Origin: Micromonospora coerulea
Lineage (GTDB): Bacteria > Actinomycetota > Actinomycetes > Mycobacteriales > Micromonosporaceae
DNA: 64,000 nucleotides
Assembly (NCBI RefSeq): GCF_016598485.1
Contig: NZ_JAEMUW010000022.1
Span: forward strand, 1 to 64,000
Direction: 5' to 3'
Shown here: piece after piece, positions 23,971 through 32,622 of the stretch
Layout: the number at the start of each line of letters is the position of its first letter
Numbering within the stretch: position 1 is the first letter of the stretch
Notes under the pieces: model-generated
The model's input: only the letters and a program-made list of their open reading frames with translations
What the model was told of the DNA's origin: nothing
Database searches by the model: none
Translations under genes and position numbers: made by a program

Positions 23971-24256
23971 GAAGGTGTCCCTCCGGTGTGAAACTGTCCT
24001 GCACGGTAGTACGGACGGGCTTCTCCCACCGCCCCGCCACGGCCCCGACGTGCGGAAAGAGGCCATTGGCAGTGTGATGAACATCGCGAGCCGGGGTACT
24101 CCGCGACCGGCCGACCACGTACCCGCAACGGGTGAAAGGACAGAGTCCCGATCCGGACGTCCGGCCACTGGTCCGCCGACGAATGGGCAGAGCGGCAGGG
24201 CCTAGGCTGGGCGGCAGAGTGACCCACAACGCGGTGGGTCGAGGGGAGTGGCACCG

Positions 24257-27200
24257 ATGGACCGGCGTCCGGCGATCAAACCGGGACCCGACCTCCGGCA
24301 GGCTGACACCGGCCGGGACGACAGCTTCGATTCGGCAACCGACGGGGATGGTTTGGGCCACCTCGATACAGGAGTTACCGGGATGACCGGTTCGAGTATC
24401 GACACGCTCTACGAGCTGGGCCTGCCGACGCAGGGGCTGGCCGACGACGCGGAGGACGCCGAGCTCGACGAACCGGTACCCAACGCGGAGCGCCTGGTGG
24501 CCCAGGCGGTGGCGCTGGCCGGTGACGACCACGACGCGGCGACCCTGGTCAGCCGCTTCTGGCGGTTCGCGCCGGACGAGGAGCTGATCGGCTTCACGGC
24601 CGAGGAGATGCTCGACGCGGCCCGGGCGCACCGGGACCTCGCCCAGCAGCGGGTGCCGGGTGAGCTGAAGTTGCGCATCCACGAGCCGGATGCGGACCAG
24701 CACCACACCGTCATCGAGATCGTCACCGACGACATGCCGTTCCTGGTCGACTCGGTGACCGCGCTGCTCAACTCGCACCACCTCGACGTGCACCTGCTGG
24801 TCCACCCCTTGGTGGTGGTTCGCCGGGAGCCGCTGGGCCGGCTGACCGAGGTGTCCGCCGACGTCGAGCCGGACGACGCGATCGCCGGTGACCTGGTCGA
24901 GAGCTGGATGCGGATCGAGATCGATCCGGTGCGCGACGCGGGCGAGCGGGAGAAGCTCCGCCGGGAGCTGCAGCGGGTGCTCACCGACGTGCGGGAGGCC
25001 GTGGAGGACTGGCCCAAGATGCGGCAGCGGGCCCTCGCGCTCGCCGACGAACTGGCCTCCGCCCGGACCTCGGACAACCGGCCGCCGGTGCCGGAGAAGG
25101 ACATCACCGACTCGGTCGAGCTGCTGCGCTGGCTGGCGCACGACCACTTCACCTTCCTCGGGTATCGCGAGTACCGGCTGGTCGACACCGACGGCGCGGA
25201 CGGCGGTCAGGCGCTGGAGGCGGTACTCGGCACCGGGCTGGGCATCCTGCGCTCCGACTCCCCGGAGGCCCGGTCGCTGTCCTCGATGACCCCCGAGGCG
25301 CACGAGAAGGTGCTGGAGAAGCGGCTGCTGATCATCACCAAGGCCAACTCGCGGGCCACCGTGCACCGCTCGGCCTACCTCGACTACATCGGCTTCAAGA
25401 TCTTCAATGACGCGGGCGAGGTGGTCGGCGAGCGGCGTTTCCTGGGCCTGTTCTCCACCGCGGCGTACCGGACCAGCGTGCGCGAGCTGCCGGTGGTCCG
25501 CCGCAAGGTGGCCGAGGTGCTGGACCGCTCCGGGCTGAGCCAGCGCAGCCACTCCGGCAAGGACCTGCTCCAGATCCTGGAGACCTACCCGCGCGACGAG
25601 CTGTTCCAGATCAAGACCGACGACCTGTACCACGCGGTGATCGGCGTACTGCGGATGGCGGGCCGCCGGCAGCTGAGGGTCTTCCTGCGCCGGGACGCGT
25701 ACGGGCGGTTCATCTCCTGCCTGATCTACCTGCCGCGGGACCGGTTCACCACCCAGAACCGGCTACGCATGCAGGACATCCTGCTCCGCGAGCTGAACGG
25801 CGTCGGGGTGGACTACACCACCCGGGTCACCGAGTCGATGCTCGCCCGGGTGCACTTCATCGTCCGGACCGACCCGACCAACCCGCCGGGCGAGATCGAC
25901 GCCGACCTGCTCGCCGAGGAACTGGCCGACGCGACCCGGCTCTGGGACGACGACTACCGGCTGGTGCTGGAGCGCAAGCTCGGCGACGAACAGGCCAAGC
26001 ATCTGTTCAGCCGGTACGCCGACGCGTTCCCGGAGGGCTACAAGGACGGGCACACGCCGTACGAGGCGATGAAGGACCTGGCCAAGCTGGAGCTGCTGGA
26101 GGAGCCCGGCCAGCTCGAGATGCACCTGTTCCGCAAGCAGATCGCGCCGCGGCCGGGCCGGCCGGGCGCGGACGTCGACGAGACCATGGACGTGCGGTTC
26201 AAGGTCTACCGGTACGGCGAGCCGATGATGCTCTCCGCCGTGCTGCCGGTGCTGCACTCGCTCGGCGTCCGGGTGGTCGACGAGCACCCGTACGAGGTGG
26301 ACCGGGTCGACGGCCGGGTCTTCCTCTACGACTTCGGGCTACGGCTGCCCGAGGCGCATCAGGAGCTGGCCGAGGTCCGCCCGCACGTGGAGAACGCCTT
26401 CGCGGCGGCCTGGCGGGGCGAGGCCGAGGTGGACGGCTTCAACGAGCTGGTGCTCCGGGCCGGGCTCACCTGGCGGCAGGTGGTGGTGCTGCGGGCGTAC
26501 GCGAAGTACCTGCGCCAGGCCGGCACCGTCTTCTCCCAGGACTACATGGAGCAGACCTTCATCGCGTACCCGAAGATCGCCGCCCTGCTGGTGGAGCTCT
26601 TCGAGGCCCGGTTCGCCCCGGGCGCGACCACCCTCGACGAGCGGCGGCAGCGCAGCGGCGAGCTGGTCACCGCGATCGCCGAGGCGCTGGACGACGTGTC
26701 CAGCCTCGACCAGGACCGCATCCTGCGGTCGTACCTGACGCTGATCCAGGCGACCCTGCGGACCAGCTTCTACCAGCGCCCGGTCGGCGGGCGGCCCAAG
26801 CCGTACGTGGCGTTCAAGCTGGACCCGCAGGCCATTCCGGACCTGCCGGCGCCGCGGCCGAAGTTCGAGATCTTCGTCTACTCGCCGCGCTTCGAGGGCG
26901 TGCACCTGCGGTTCGGGCCGGTGGCCCGGGGCGGGCTGCGCTGGTCCGACCGGCGGGAGGACTTCCGCACCGAGGTGCTGGGCCTGGTCAAGGCGCAGAT
27001 GGTGAAGAACACCGTGATCGTGCCGGTGGGCGCCAAGGGCGGCTTCGTGCTCAAGCAGAAGCCGGGCGACCGGGACGAGGCGGTGATCTGCTACAAGGAG
27101 TTCATCTCGGCGCTGCTCGACGTCACCGACAACATCGTCAGTGGCGAGATCGTCCCGCCCGAGGACGTGGTCCGGCACGACGCCGACGACCCGTACCTGG

Positions 27201-29314
27201 TGGTGGCGGCGGACAAGGGCACCGCGACCTTCTCCGACATCGCCAATGAGATCTCCACCGCGCACCAGTTCTGGCTGGGCGACGCGTTCGCCTCCGGCGG
27301 CTCGGCCGGCTACGACCACAAGAAGATGGGCATCACCGCCCGCGGCGCCTGGGAGTCGGTGAAGCGGCACTTCCGGGAAATGGGGCACGACACCCAGACG
27401 TCTGACTTCACGGTGGTCGGCGTCGGCGACATGTCCGGCGACGTGTTCGGCAACGGGATGCTGCTGTCCGAGCACATCCGGCTGGTGGCCGCCTTCGACC
27501 ACCGGCACATCTTCCTGGACCCGGATCCGGACGCCGCCACCTCGTACGCCGAGCGGAAGCGGCTGTTCGACCTGCCCCGGTCGTCCTGGGAGGACTACAA
27601 CCGCGAGCTGATCTCGGCCGGCGGCGGGGTGTACCCGCGTACCGCCAAGTCGATCCCGGTCAGCGCGCAGGTGCGCGCGGTGCTCGGCCTGGACGACGAC
27701 GTCACCCAGTTGTCGCCGCAGGAGCTGATGAAGGCGATCCTGACCGCGCCGGTGGACCTGTTCTGGAACGGCGGCATCGGCACCTACGTGAAGGCGTCCA
27801 GCCAGACCAACGCCGAGGTGGGCGACAAGTCCAACGACGCGATCCGGGTCAACGGCAAGGACCTGCGCTGCCGGGTCGTCGGCGAGGGCGGCAACCTGGG
27901 CTGCACCCAGCTCGGCCGGATCGAGTACGCCCTGACCGGCGGCCGGATCTACACCGACTTCATCGACAACGCGGCGGGGGTGGACACCTCGGACCACGAG
28001 GTGAACATCAAGATCCTGCTCAACACGGCGGTCGCCGACGGCGAGCTGACCATGGACGAGCGGGACGGGCTGCTCGCCGAGATGACCGACGAGGTCGCCG
28101 AGCTGGTGCTGCGGGACAACTACGACCAGGCCCGGGCCATCAACAACGCCCAGGCTCAGGCCGCCTCGCTGCTCCCGGTGCACCGCCGCATGATCAATGA
28201 GCTGGAGCGGTCGGGTCAGCTCGACCGCGCGCTGGAGGCGCTCCCGCCGGACGAGGAGCTGGCGGTCCGGACCGAGTCCGGGCTGACCGCGCCGGAGTTC
28301 GCGGTGCTGCTGGCGTACGTCAAGATCGTGTTGGAGCGCGAGATCGTGGCCGACGGGCTGGCCGACGAGGAGTGGACGACCGACGTCCTGGTCAACTACT
28401 TCCCCACGCCCCTGCGGGAGCGGTTCACCGACCGGATGGGCCGGCACCGGCTGCGCCGGGACATCGTCACCACCGTGCTGGTCAACGAGGCGATCAACCG
28501 GGGCGGCATCTCGTCCGTCTTCCGGGTCGTCGAGGAGACCGCCGCGTCGGCGGCCGACGTGATCCGGGCGTACGTGGTGGTCCGCGAGGTGTTCGGACTG
28601 CGGGACCTCTGGGACGCGGTGGAGGCGCTGGACAACAAGGTCTCGCCCGAGCTGCAGACCAGCGTCTACCTGGACACCCGCCGGCTGCTCGACCGGGCGG
28701 TGCGCTGGCTGGTCACCAACCGGCGCTCGCCGATCGACGTGCCGGCGGAGATCGCCCGGCTGCGGGACGGCGTGGCCCGGCTGCTGCCCGGCCTGGAGAA
28801 CCTCTTCTACGGCAGCGAGCGGGACGCCATCGCGGCGCACATCGACTCGCTGACCTCGCGGGGACTGCCGCGCGACCTGGCCGAGCAGGCCACCCGGCTG
28901 ATGTACAGCTTCGGTCTGCTCGACGTGGTGGAGACCGCCCGGTCGACCGGCCGGGACGTGGGCGAGGTGGCCTCGATCTACTTCGTCCTGTCCGACCGGT
29001 TCCGGGTGGACGCCCTGCTGTCGAAGATCTCCCTGCTGCCGCGGGAGGACCGCTGGCAGACGCTGGCCCGGATGGCGCTGCGCTACGACCTGTACGCCGC
29101 GCTGGCCGCGCTCACCGCGGAGGTCCTCGGGTCCACCCCGGACAACCTCCCGCCGCACGAGCGGGTGCTCCAGTGGGAGCAGGCGAACGCCACCTCCATC
29201 CACCGGGCGCATCGGGCGATGGGGGAGTTCGACGAGTCCCGGGCGGATCTGTCCGCGCTGTCGGTGCTGCTGCGGCAGATCCGGACCCTGGTGCGGACCT
29301 CGGCCGCGGCCTGA
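24257..29314 (+). CDS. NAD-specific glutamate dehydrogenase, large type
   Basis: This 1685-residue protein matches the 180-kDa class of NAD-dependent glutamate dehydrogenase characterised in Streptomyces clavuligerus (about 1650 residues). It deaminates glutamate to 2-oxoglutarate and ammonia. An N-terminal ACT-like regulatory region spans about the first 700 residues; the catalytic core includes RGGLRWSDRREDFRTEV, PVGAKGGFV and the nucleotide region near CRVVGEGGNLG. A helical C-terminal domain follows. The ATG at 24257 is chosen over the GTG at 24248 because GAGGGGAG lies 8 bases upstream. It is monocistronic, ended by a strong hairpin (29332-29371). The 286-bp upstream gap shows no clear site. 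Confidence 0.93.
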   Translation: MDRRPAIKPGPDLRQADTGRDDSFDSATDGDGLGHLDTGVTGMTGSSIDTLYELGLPTQGLADDAEDAELDEPVPNAERLVAQAVALAGDDHDAATLVSRFWRFAPDEELIGFTAEEMLDAARAHRDLAQQRVPGELKLRIHEPDADQHHTVIEIVTDDMPFLVDSVTALLNSHHLDVHLLVHPLVVVRREPLGRLTEVSADVEPDDAIAGDLVESWMRIEIDPVRDAGEREKLRRELQRVLTDVREAVEDWPKMRQRALALADELASARTSDNRPPVPEKDITDSVELLRWLAHDHFTFLGYREYRLVDTDGADGGQALEAVLGTGLGILRSDSPEARSLSSMTPEAHEKVLEKRLLIITKANSRATVHRSAYLDYIGFKIFNDAGEVVGERRFLGLFSTAAYRTSVRELPVVRRKVAEVLDRSGLSQRSHSGKDLLQILETYPRDELFQIKTDDLYHAVIGVLRMAGRRQLRVFLRRDAYGRFISCLIYLPRDRFTTQNRLRMQDILLRELNGVGVDYTTRVTESMLARVHFIVRTDPTNPPGEIDADLLAEELADATRLWDDDYRLVLERKLGDEQAKHLFSRYADAFPEGYKDGHTPYEAMKDLAKLELLEEPGQLEMHLFRKQIAPRPGRPGADVDETMDVRFKVYRYGEPMMLSAVLPVLHSLGVRVVDEHPYEVDRVDGRVFLYDFGLRLPEAHQELAEVRPHVENAFAAAWRGEAEVDGFNELVLRAGLTWRQVVVLRAYAKYLRQAGTVFSQDYMEQTFIAYPKIAALLVELFEARFAPGATTLDERRQRSGELVTAIAEALDDVSSLDQDRILRSYLTLIQATLRTSFYQRPVGGRPKPYVAFKLDPQAIPDLPAPRPKFEIFVYSPRFEGVHLRFGPVARGGLRWSDRREDFRTEVLGLVKAQMVKNTVIVPVGAKGGFVLKQKPGDRDEAVICYKEFISALLDVTDNIVSGEIVPPEDVVRHDADDPYLVVAADKGTATFSDIANEISTAHQFWLGDAFASGGSAGYDHKKMGITARGAWESVKRHFREMGHDTQTSDFTVVGVGDMSGDVFGNGMLLSEHIRLVAAFDHRHIFLDPDPDAATSYAERKRLFDLPRSSWEDYNRELISAGGGVYPRTAKSIPVSAQVRAVLGLDDDVTQLSPQELMKAILTAPVDLFWNGGIGTYVKASSQTNAEVGDKSNDAIRVNGKDLRCRVVGEGGNLGCTQLGRIEYALTGGRIYTDFIDNAAGVDTSDHEVNIKILLNTAVADGELTMDERDGLLAEMTDEVAELVLRDNYDQARAINNAQAQAASLLPVHRRMINELERSGQLDRALEALPPDEELAVRTESGLTAPEFAVLLAYVKIVLEREIVADGLADEEWTTDVLVNYFPTPLRERFTDRMGRHRLRRDIVTTVLVNEAINRGGISSVFRVVEETAASAADVIRAYVVVREVFGLRDLWDAVEALDNKVSPELQTSVYLDTRRLLDRAVRWLVTNRRSPIDVPAEIARLRDGVARLLPGLENLFYGSERDAIAAHIDSLTSRGLPRDLAEQATRLMYSFGLLDVVETARSTGRDVGEVASIYFVLSDRFRVDALLSKISLLPREDRWQTLARMALRYDLYAALAALTAEVLGSTPDNLPPHERVLQWEQANATSIHRAHRAMGEFDESRADLSALSVLLRQIRTLVRTSAAA

Positions 29315-29331
29315 CCCGGACGCCCACGCGG

Positions 29332-29371
29332 GCGCGGCCCGGCGGTCGGTGATCCGACCGCCGGGCCGCGC
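29332..29371. terminator. 18-bp perfect bidirectional terminator hairpin
   Basis: An uninterrupted 18-bp stem (29332-29349 with 29354-29371) has a 4-base TGAT loop, midway between the convergent glutamate dehydrogenase and sortase genes. It probably terminates both. It has no T-run on either side. Confidence 0.85.
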
Positions 29372-29384
29372 TCTGGTTTCAGCG

Positions 29385-30134
29385 TCACGCCGCCATGGTG
29401 GCGAAGGCGATGATGTTGTTCAGGTAGCTGCCGGCGCTGGAGTCGAAGACGCCGCCGCAGGTCACCACCCGCAGGCTCGGCTTGTCACTGGGCCCGTAGA
29501 CCAGCTCCGTGGGGAACGCCGACTTCGGGTACGACTTCACCTCGTTGACCGTGAAGGTGGCCTGCGAGCCGTCCTCCCGGGCGACCGTGATGGTGTCCCC
29601 CGACCGGAGCGAGCCGAGGTTGAAGAAGACGGCCGGCCCGAGCTTGGCCGAGTCGACGTGGCCGACGATGACCGCGTTGCCGACCTCACCGGGGCTGGCG
29701 CCGGGCGAGTACCAGCCGGCCCGCTGGGCCTGGTCCAGCGGGGGCACCTGGACCGTGCCGTCGGGGTTGGTGCCGAGCGACATGATCTCGGCGTTCACCC
29801 CGATCCGCGGGATCGAGATGGTCGTCGGGTTCGACCGGCCCAGGCCGACGGGGGCGATGTCCGGGTGCGGCGCGGCCGTTCCCTCCTCGGCGGCGGACGG
29901 CTGGTCGGCGGACTGGGTCCCGTCGACGGCGGCGGGGGCGGTCGTGGTCGGGCCGCCCGGCCCGGCCTGGGCCAGCGGCTGGGGCGGGCGGGGCGGCGGC
30001 ACGGTCCGCACGGACGCCCCGATCATGCCGGCGCCCACCATGGCGAGGAGGACGACGACGGCCGTGCCGGCGGCGCGCCACGGTCTCCCGTGACGGCCGC
30101 CGGCCGGTGTCGCCGTCGTGTCAGCCGAGGTCAT
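29385..30134 (-). CDS. class F sortase
   Basis: This 249-residue protein has an N-terminal membrane anchor (about 22-40), a Pro/Gln/Ala-rich linker, and a class F sortase domain from about residue 105. The catalytic Cys226 lies in LRVVTCGG and the catalytic His159 in VIVGHVDS. Sortases cleave a C-terminal signal and attach secreted proteins to the envelope; class F substrates are poorly defined. The ATG at 30134 overlaps by 14 bp the end of the preceding repeat-protein gene, indicating tight co-expression with a likely substrate. The longer reading frame to 30167 lies inside that gene. Confidence 0.88.
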   Translation of the reverse strand: MTSADTTATPAGGRHGRPWRAAGTAVVVLLAMVGAGMIGASVRTVPPPRPPQPLAQAGPGGPTTTAPAAVDGTQSADQPSAAEEGTAAPHPDIAPVGLGRSNPTTISIPRIGVNAEIMSLGTNPDGTVQVPPLDQAQRAGWYSPGASPGEVGNAVIVGHVDSAKLGPAVFFNLGSLRSGDTITVAREDGSQATFTVNEVKSYPKSAFPTELVYGPSDKPSLRVVTCGGVFDSSAGSYLNNIIAFATMAA

Positions 30135-30975
30135 TGGCCCGACGCCGACGCAGCAGGACCATGCCACCCAGGGCGGCGGCGCCGATCACGCCCACCCCGC
30201 TGGCGGCCATGCCGCGGTCGAGGCTGGTGGTGGTCATGCCACCGTCACCCCCGTCGACGTGGCCACGCGGCGTGCAGTGGTCCCGGTCGTCGTGGTCCCG
30301 ACGGTCCTGGTCCTTGTTGTCCCAGTCCCTGTGGTCGCGGTCCTTGCCGTCGTGGTCCTTGTTGTCCCAGTCCTTGTGGTCGCGGTCCTTGCCGTCGTGG
30401 TCCTTGTTGTCTCGGTCCTCGTCCTTGCCGTCGTCGTGCTTGTTGTTCTCGTCCTTGCGGTCCTCGTCCTTGCGGTCGCGGTCCTTGCCGTCGTCGTGCT
30501 TGTTGTCCCAGTCCTTGCGGTCCTCGTCCTTGCCGTCGCGGTCCTTGCCGTCGTGGTCCTTGTTGTCTCGGTTGTTGCGGTCCTCGTTCGACTGGTCGTC
30601 GGCCATGCCCCCCTGGCCGCCCGACTGCCAGGTCTCGTCGTGCTTGTTGTTCTCGTCCTTGCGGTCCTCGTCCTTGCGGTCGCGGTCCTTGCCGTCGTGG
30701 TCCTTGTTGTCCCAGTCCTTGCGGTCCTCGTCCTTGCGGTCGCGGTCCTTGTTGTCCCAGTCCTTGCGGTCCCAGTCCTTGTGGTCCCAGTCCCCGTGGT
30801 GGTCCCCAGAGCAGAACTCAGAAAGACTGACCTGCGGCTTGGCCACGACGTTGCCCGTGTACGCCTGTCCGGCCGCGTACGCCGCCCCGGGCGAGAACAG
30901 CAGCAGGGACGCGCCGCCGAGAGCGGCACCCGCAACGACCTTCCCGAGCATCTTCTTTCCCATGACCTGCGTCAC
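30121..30975 (-). CDS. secreted (XDXKD)n repeat surface protein, likely sortase substrate
   Basis: This 284-residue protein has a signal peptide (hydrophobic run ending GAAYAAG), a short conserved stretch, a central Asp/Lys-rich pentapeptide region (XDXKD type, about residues 65-235) interrupted by a Gly/Gln segment, then a Thr/Ser stretch, one hydrophobic helix and an RRRR tail. That ending is a cell-wall sorting signal in all but one respect: I see no LPXTG, and the nearest pre-helix stretch reads GGDGGMTTTS. The 14-bp overlap with the class F sortase suggests they work together. Aspartate-rich repeats could bind calcium. The start is GTG 30975 or ATG 30963. Confidence 0.75.
   Translation of the reverse strand: MTQVMGKKMLGKVVAGAALGGASLLLFSPGAAYAAGQAYTGNVVAKPQVSLSEFCSGDHHGDWDHKDWDRKDWDNKDRDRKDEDRKDWDNKDHDGKDRDRKDEDRKDENNKHDETWQSGGQGGMADDQSNEDRNNRDNKDHDGKDRDGKDEDRKDWDNKHDDGKDRDRKDEDRKDENNKHDDGKDEDRDNKDHDGKDRDHKDWDNKDHDGKDRDHRDWDNKDQDRRDHDDRDHCTPRGHVDGGDGGMTTTSLDRGMAASGVGVIGAAALGGMVLLRRRRANDLG
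30290..30800. repeat. 15-bp tandem repeat region encoding XDXKD
   Basis: Many degenerate copies of a 15-bp unit (plus-strand cores like GTCCTTGCGGTCCTC and GTCCTTGTTGTCCCA) run across this stretch with a break near 30590-30650. They encode pentapeptides such as DRKDE and DNKDW on the minus strand. Blocks of several units recur in the same order, pointing to multi-unit duplication. Confidence 0.85.
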
Positions 30976-31365
30976 TCCATCCCTGTTTGTCCTGAGCCCG
31001 ACGACAGTCGAGCTACGACCGACGTTAGACCGTTTCGTGACTTATCCGGGGAAAGATTCGTGTTCTAGAGTTTACTGACGGTACGGGGCATACGAGTGCT
31101 AAGAGGCTTATGCTGAGGTTACGGACGCGGGGCGGCCTTCCGTGCCGCGCGGGCGGCTGCGGCCTCACTGGGTGCGGAGGTTCCTCAATCCGCCGGGCCC
31201 TGTCCCGCTCGGTCGAACTGCGGCGATCCGCCCCCGCCGTGCCGCCCCGTCCCCGCAGGGTGGTTCGCCCCTTACGGTTACGGCGATCCCGGCATCGAAT
31301 GATTGCTATGAAAGCGCTCCCATTCAGCGTGAGCGTCCTGGTCGCGGGCGGGCTGGTGACCTTCC
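30976..31365. other. intergenic region upstream of the surface-protein gene
   Basis: This 390-bp stretch is less GC-rich than its neighbours, especially 31015-31110. It should hold the minus-strand promoter of the repeat-protein/sortase operon and the plus-strand promoter of the decayed cellulase gene, whose CebR-like operator is at 31309-31322. I see no intact gene in it. Confidence 0.5.
31309..31322 (+). promoter_or_regulatory. CebR/CelR-like operator
   Basis: TGAAAGCGCTCCCA matches the known CelR/CebR operator TGGGAGCGCTCCCA at 12 of 14 positions, with the right arm exact. In Thermobifida and Streptomyces these LacI-family repressors control cellulase and cellobiose genes. It lies 44 bp before the recognisable GH6 remnant, which supports both calls. 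Confidence 0.65.
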
Positions 31366-31908
31366 CTGGCCAAGCTGGGCGCGATCGGCAACGTCTACAA
31401 CTGCATCGACGCCGCGCACCGCGGCTGGATCGGCTGGGACAGCAACTTCGGCCCGACCGCCAACCAGCTCCTCGCTGCGGCCACCGCCGCCGGCAGCACG
31501 TGCACAACGTGCCGGGCTTCATCACCAGCACGGCGAACTACGCGGCGCTCAAGGAGCCGTACTTCAAGATCACTGATGCGGTGAACGGCCAGACTGTGCG
31601 GCAGTCCAAGGGGGATCGACTGGAACCAATACTTCGGCGAGGTCTCGTTCGCCCAGACGTTCCGCAACAGGCTGGTCTCGGGGAGCCGGGCGTCGCCGCG
31701 TACGTCTGGGTGAAGCCGAGTCGGACGGCTCCCTCATCCCGAACGACGAGGGCAACGGCTTCGACCGGATGTGCGACCCCACCTACACCGGCAACGCGCG
31801 CAACGGCAACGGCCTGAGCGGCGCGCTGCCGAACGCGCCGATTTCGGCGCCTGGTTCTCCGCGCAGTTCCAGGAGCTCATGCGCAACGGCTACCCGCCGC
31901 TGTCCTGA
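31366..31908 (+). pseudogene. glycoside hydrolase family 6 cellulase remnant, frameshifted and deleted
   Basis: Reading across frames recovers GH6 sequence: a stretch with GNVYNCIDAAHRGW and GWDSNFGPTA, then NVPGFITSTANYAALKEPYF in another frame, then DWNQYFGEVSFAQTF, AAYVWVKP, NDEGNGFDRMCDPTYTGNAR and the ending QFQELMRNGYPPLS. At least four frame changes and an internal deletion just before AAYVWVKP, where the Asp-containing catalytic region would lie, rule out an active enzyme. The signal peptide and N-terminal catalytic half are missing. GH6 enzymes are secreted endo- or exo-glucanases. A CebR-like operator remains upstream. Confidence 0.8.
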
Positions 31909-32044
31909 GGCCGGCCAACCCGCCGCGGCGGGAGTGCGCCACCGCCGCGGCAGGTTGCCTCGGGCCCCTGATCCCACCGGGCACCGGGTCGGACCAGGGG
32001 TCCCGCAGCCCGCCCCGCCCCGCTCCGTCGCCCCGGCGACGTGC

Positions 32045-32419
32045 TCAGGGCACCGTCCGCTCGATCGCGGCCCGGCCGAACTCGGCCAGGTCCCGGCGGG
32101 CCCGCTCGATGTTCTCCGGCGTGAGGTCCTGGCCCCGCGCCATCACCAGATCCTCCGGCTCCCACGGCTGCTCGGCGCCGGTACGGATGTTGTCGCCACC
32201 CGCGCCGGTGCCGGTCCCGGTCGCCCCGGTGCCGGCCGCGTACGGGTCGCCGAGGATGTCCGGGGAGCCGGTGTCGGGCACCGCGCCCTCGGGCTCGGTG
32301 AAGACGGGAGTGTCCCGGTCGGTGCCGCCACCGGTCCGCAACTGCGGCACGGTGCTGTCGTCGTCCACCGCGGCAGCCACCTCGGGGCTCTCCTCCAGCG
32401 GTCGGTCACGATCGGTCAT
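32045..32419 (-). CDS. acidic low-complexity hypothetical protein
   Basis: This 124-residue acidic protein has an N-terminal Asp/Glu-rich half, a middle Gly/Thr stretch and a C-terminal helical segment containing TPENIERARRDLAEFG. I do not recognise a family. The ATG at 32419 is preceded by AGGAGGG at good spacing, which makes it a convincing gene despite its composition. There is no signal or membrane segment. It lies downstream of two related genes (33588 and 34195) on the same strand, with a 203-bp gap, so could belong to the same operon. Confidence 0.6.
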   Translation of the reverse strand: MTDRDRPLEESPEVAAAVDDDSTVPQLRTGGGTDRDTPVFTEPEGAVPDTGSPDILGDPYAAGTGATGTGTGAGGDNIRTGAEQPWEPEDLVMARGQDLTPENIERARRDLAEFGRAAIERTVP

Positions 32420-32622
32420 GCTGCTGCCCTCCTGTCCCCAGACGCGTTCCCTCGTCTCGCGTACCCCGTGCGGACCGGGCCATGCCGGGCAGGTCAGACC
32501 TCCCGGGCCTGCGCGGCGGTCGGCCGCTCGACCGGGCCCGGCCACCGTCAGCGGAGCATCGGCAGGCCGATGGGAAGCGACGGAGCCCCGACCGTTCACC
32601 GGCCGGGGCTCCGCGAACCGGG

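Noticed and set aside
26339-29212. A 957-residue open frame antisense to glutamate dehydrogenase
   Set aside because: It has no recognisable domain and a composition expected from antisense GC-rich codons, and the plus-strand gene is certain.
30290-30800. Possible CRISPR array
   Set aside because: Repeats are 15 bp, adjacent without unique spacers, and encode a protein in frame.
30107-31078. Long plus-strand Ser/Leu/Val-rich frames over the repeat gene
   Set aside because: They mirror the 15-bp repeats of the minus-strand surface protein; only that strand gives a signal peptide, anchor and a Shine-Dalgarno site.
31110-31817. Intact 235-residue plus-strand gene at the GH6 locus
   Set aside because: The frame mixes non-GH6 translation with only small parts of the family; GH6 sequence runs through several frames, so it is a pseudogene.
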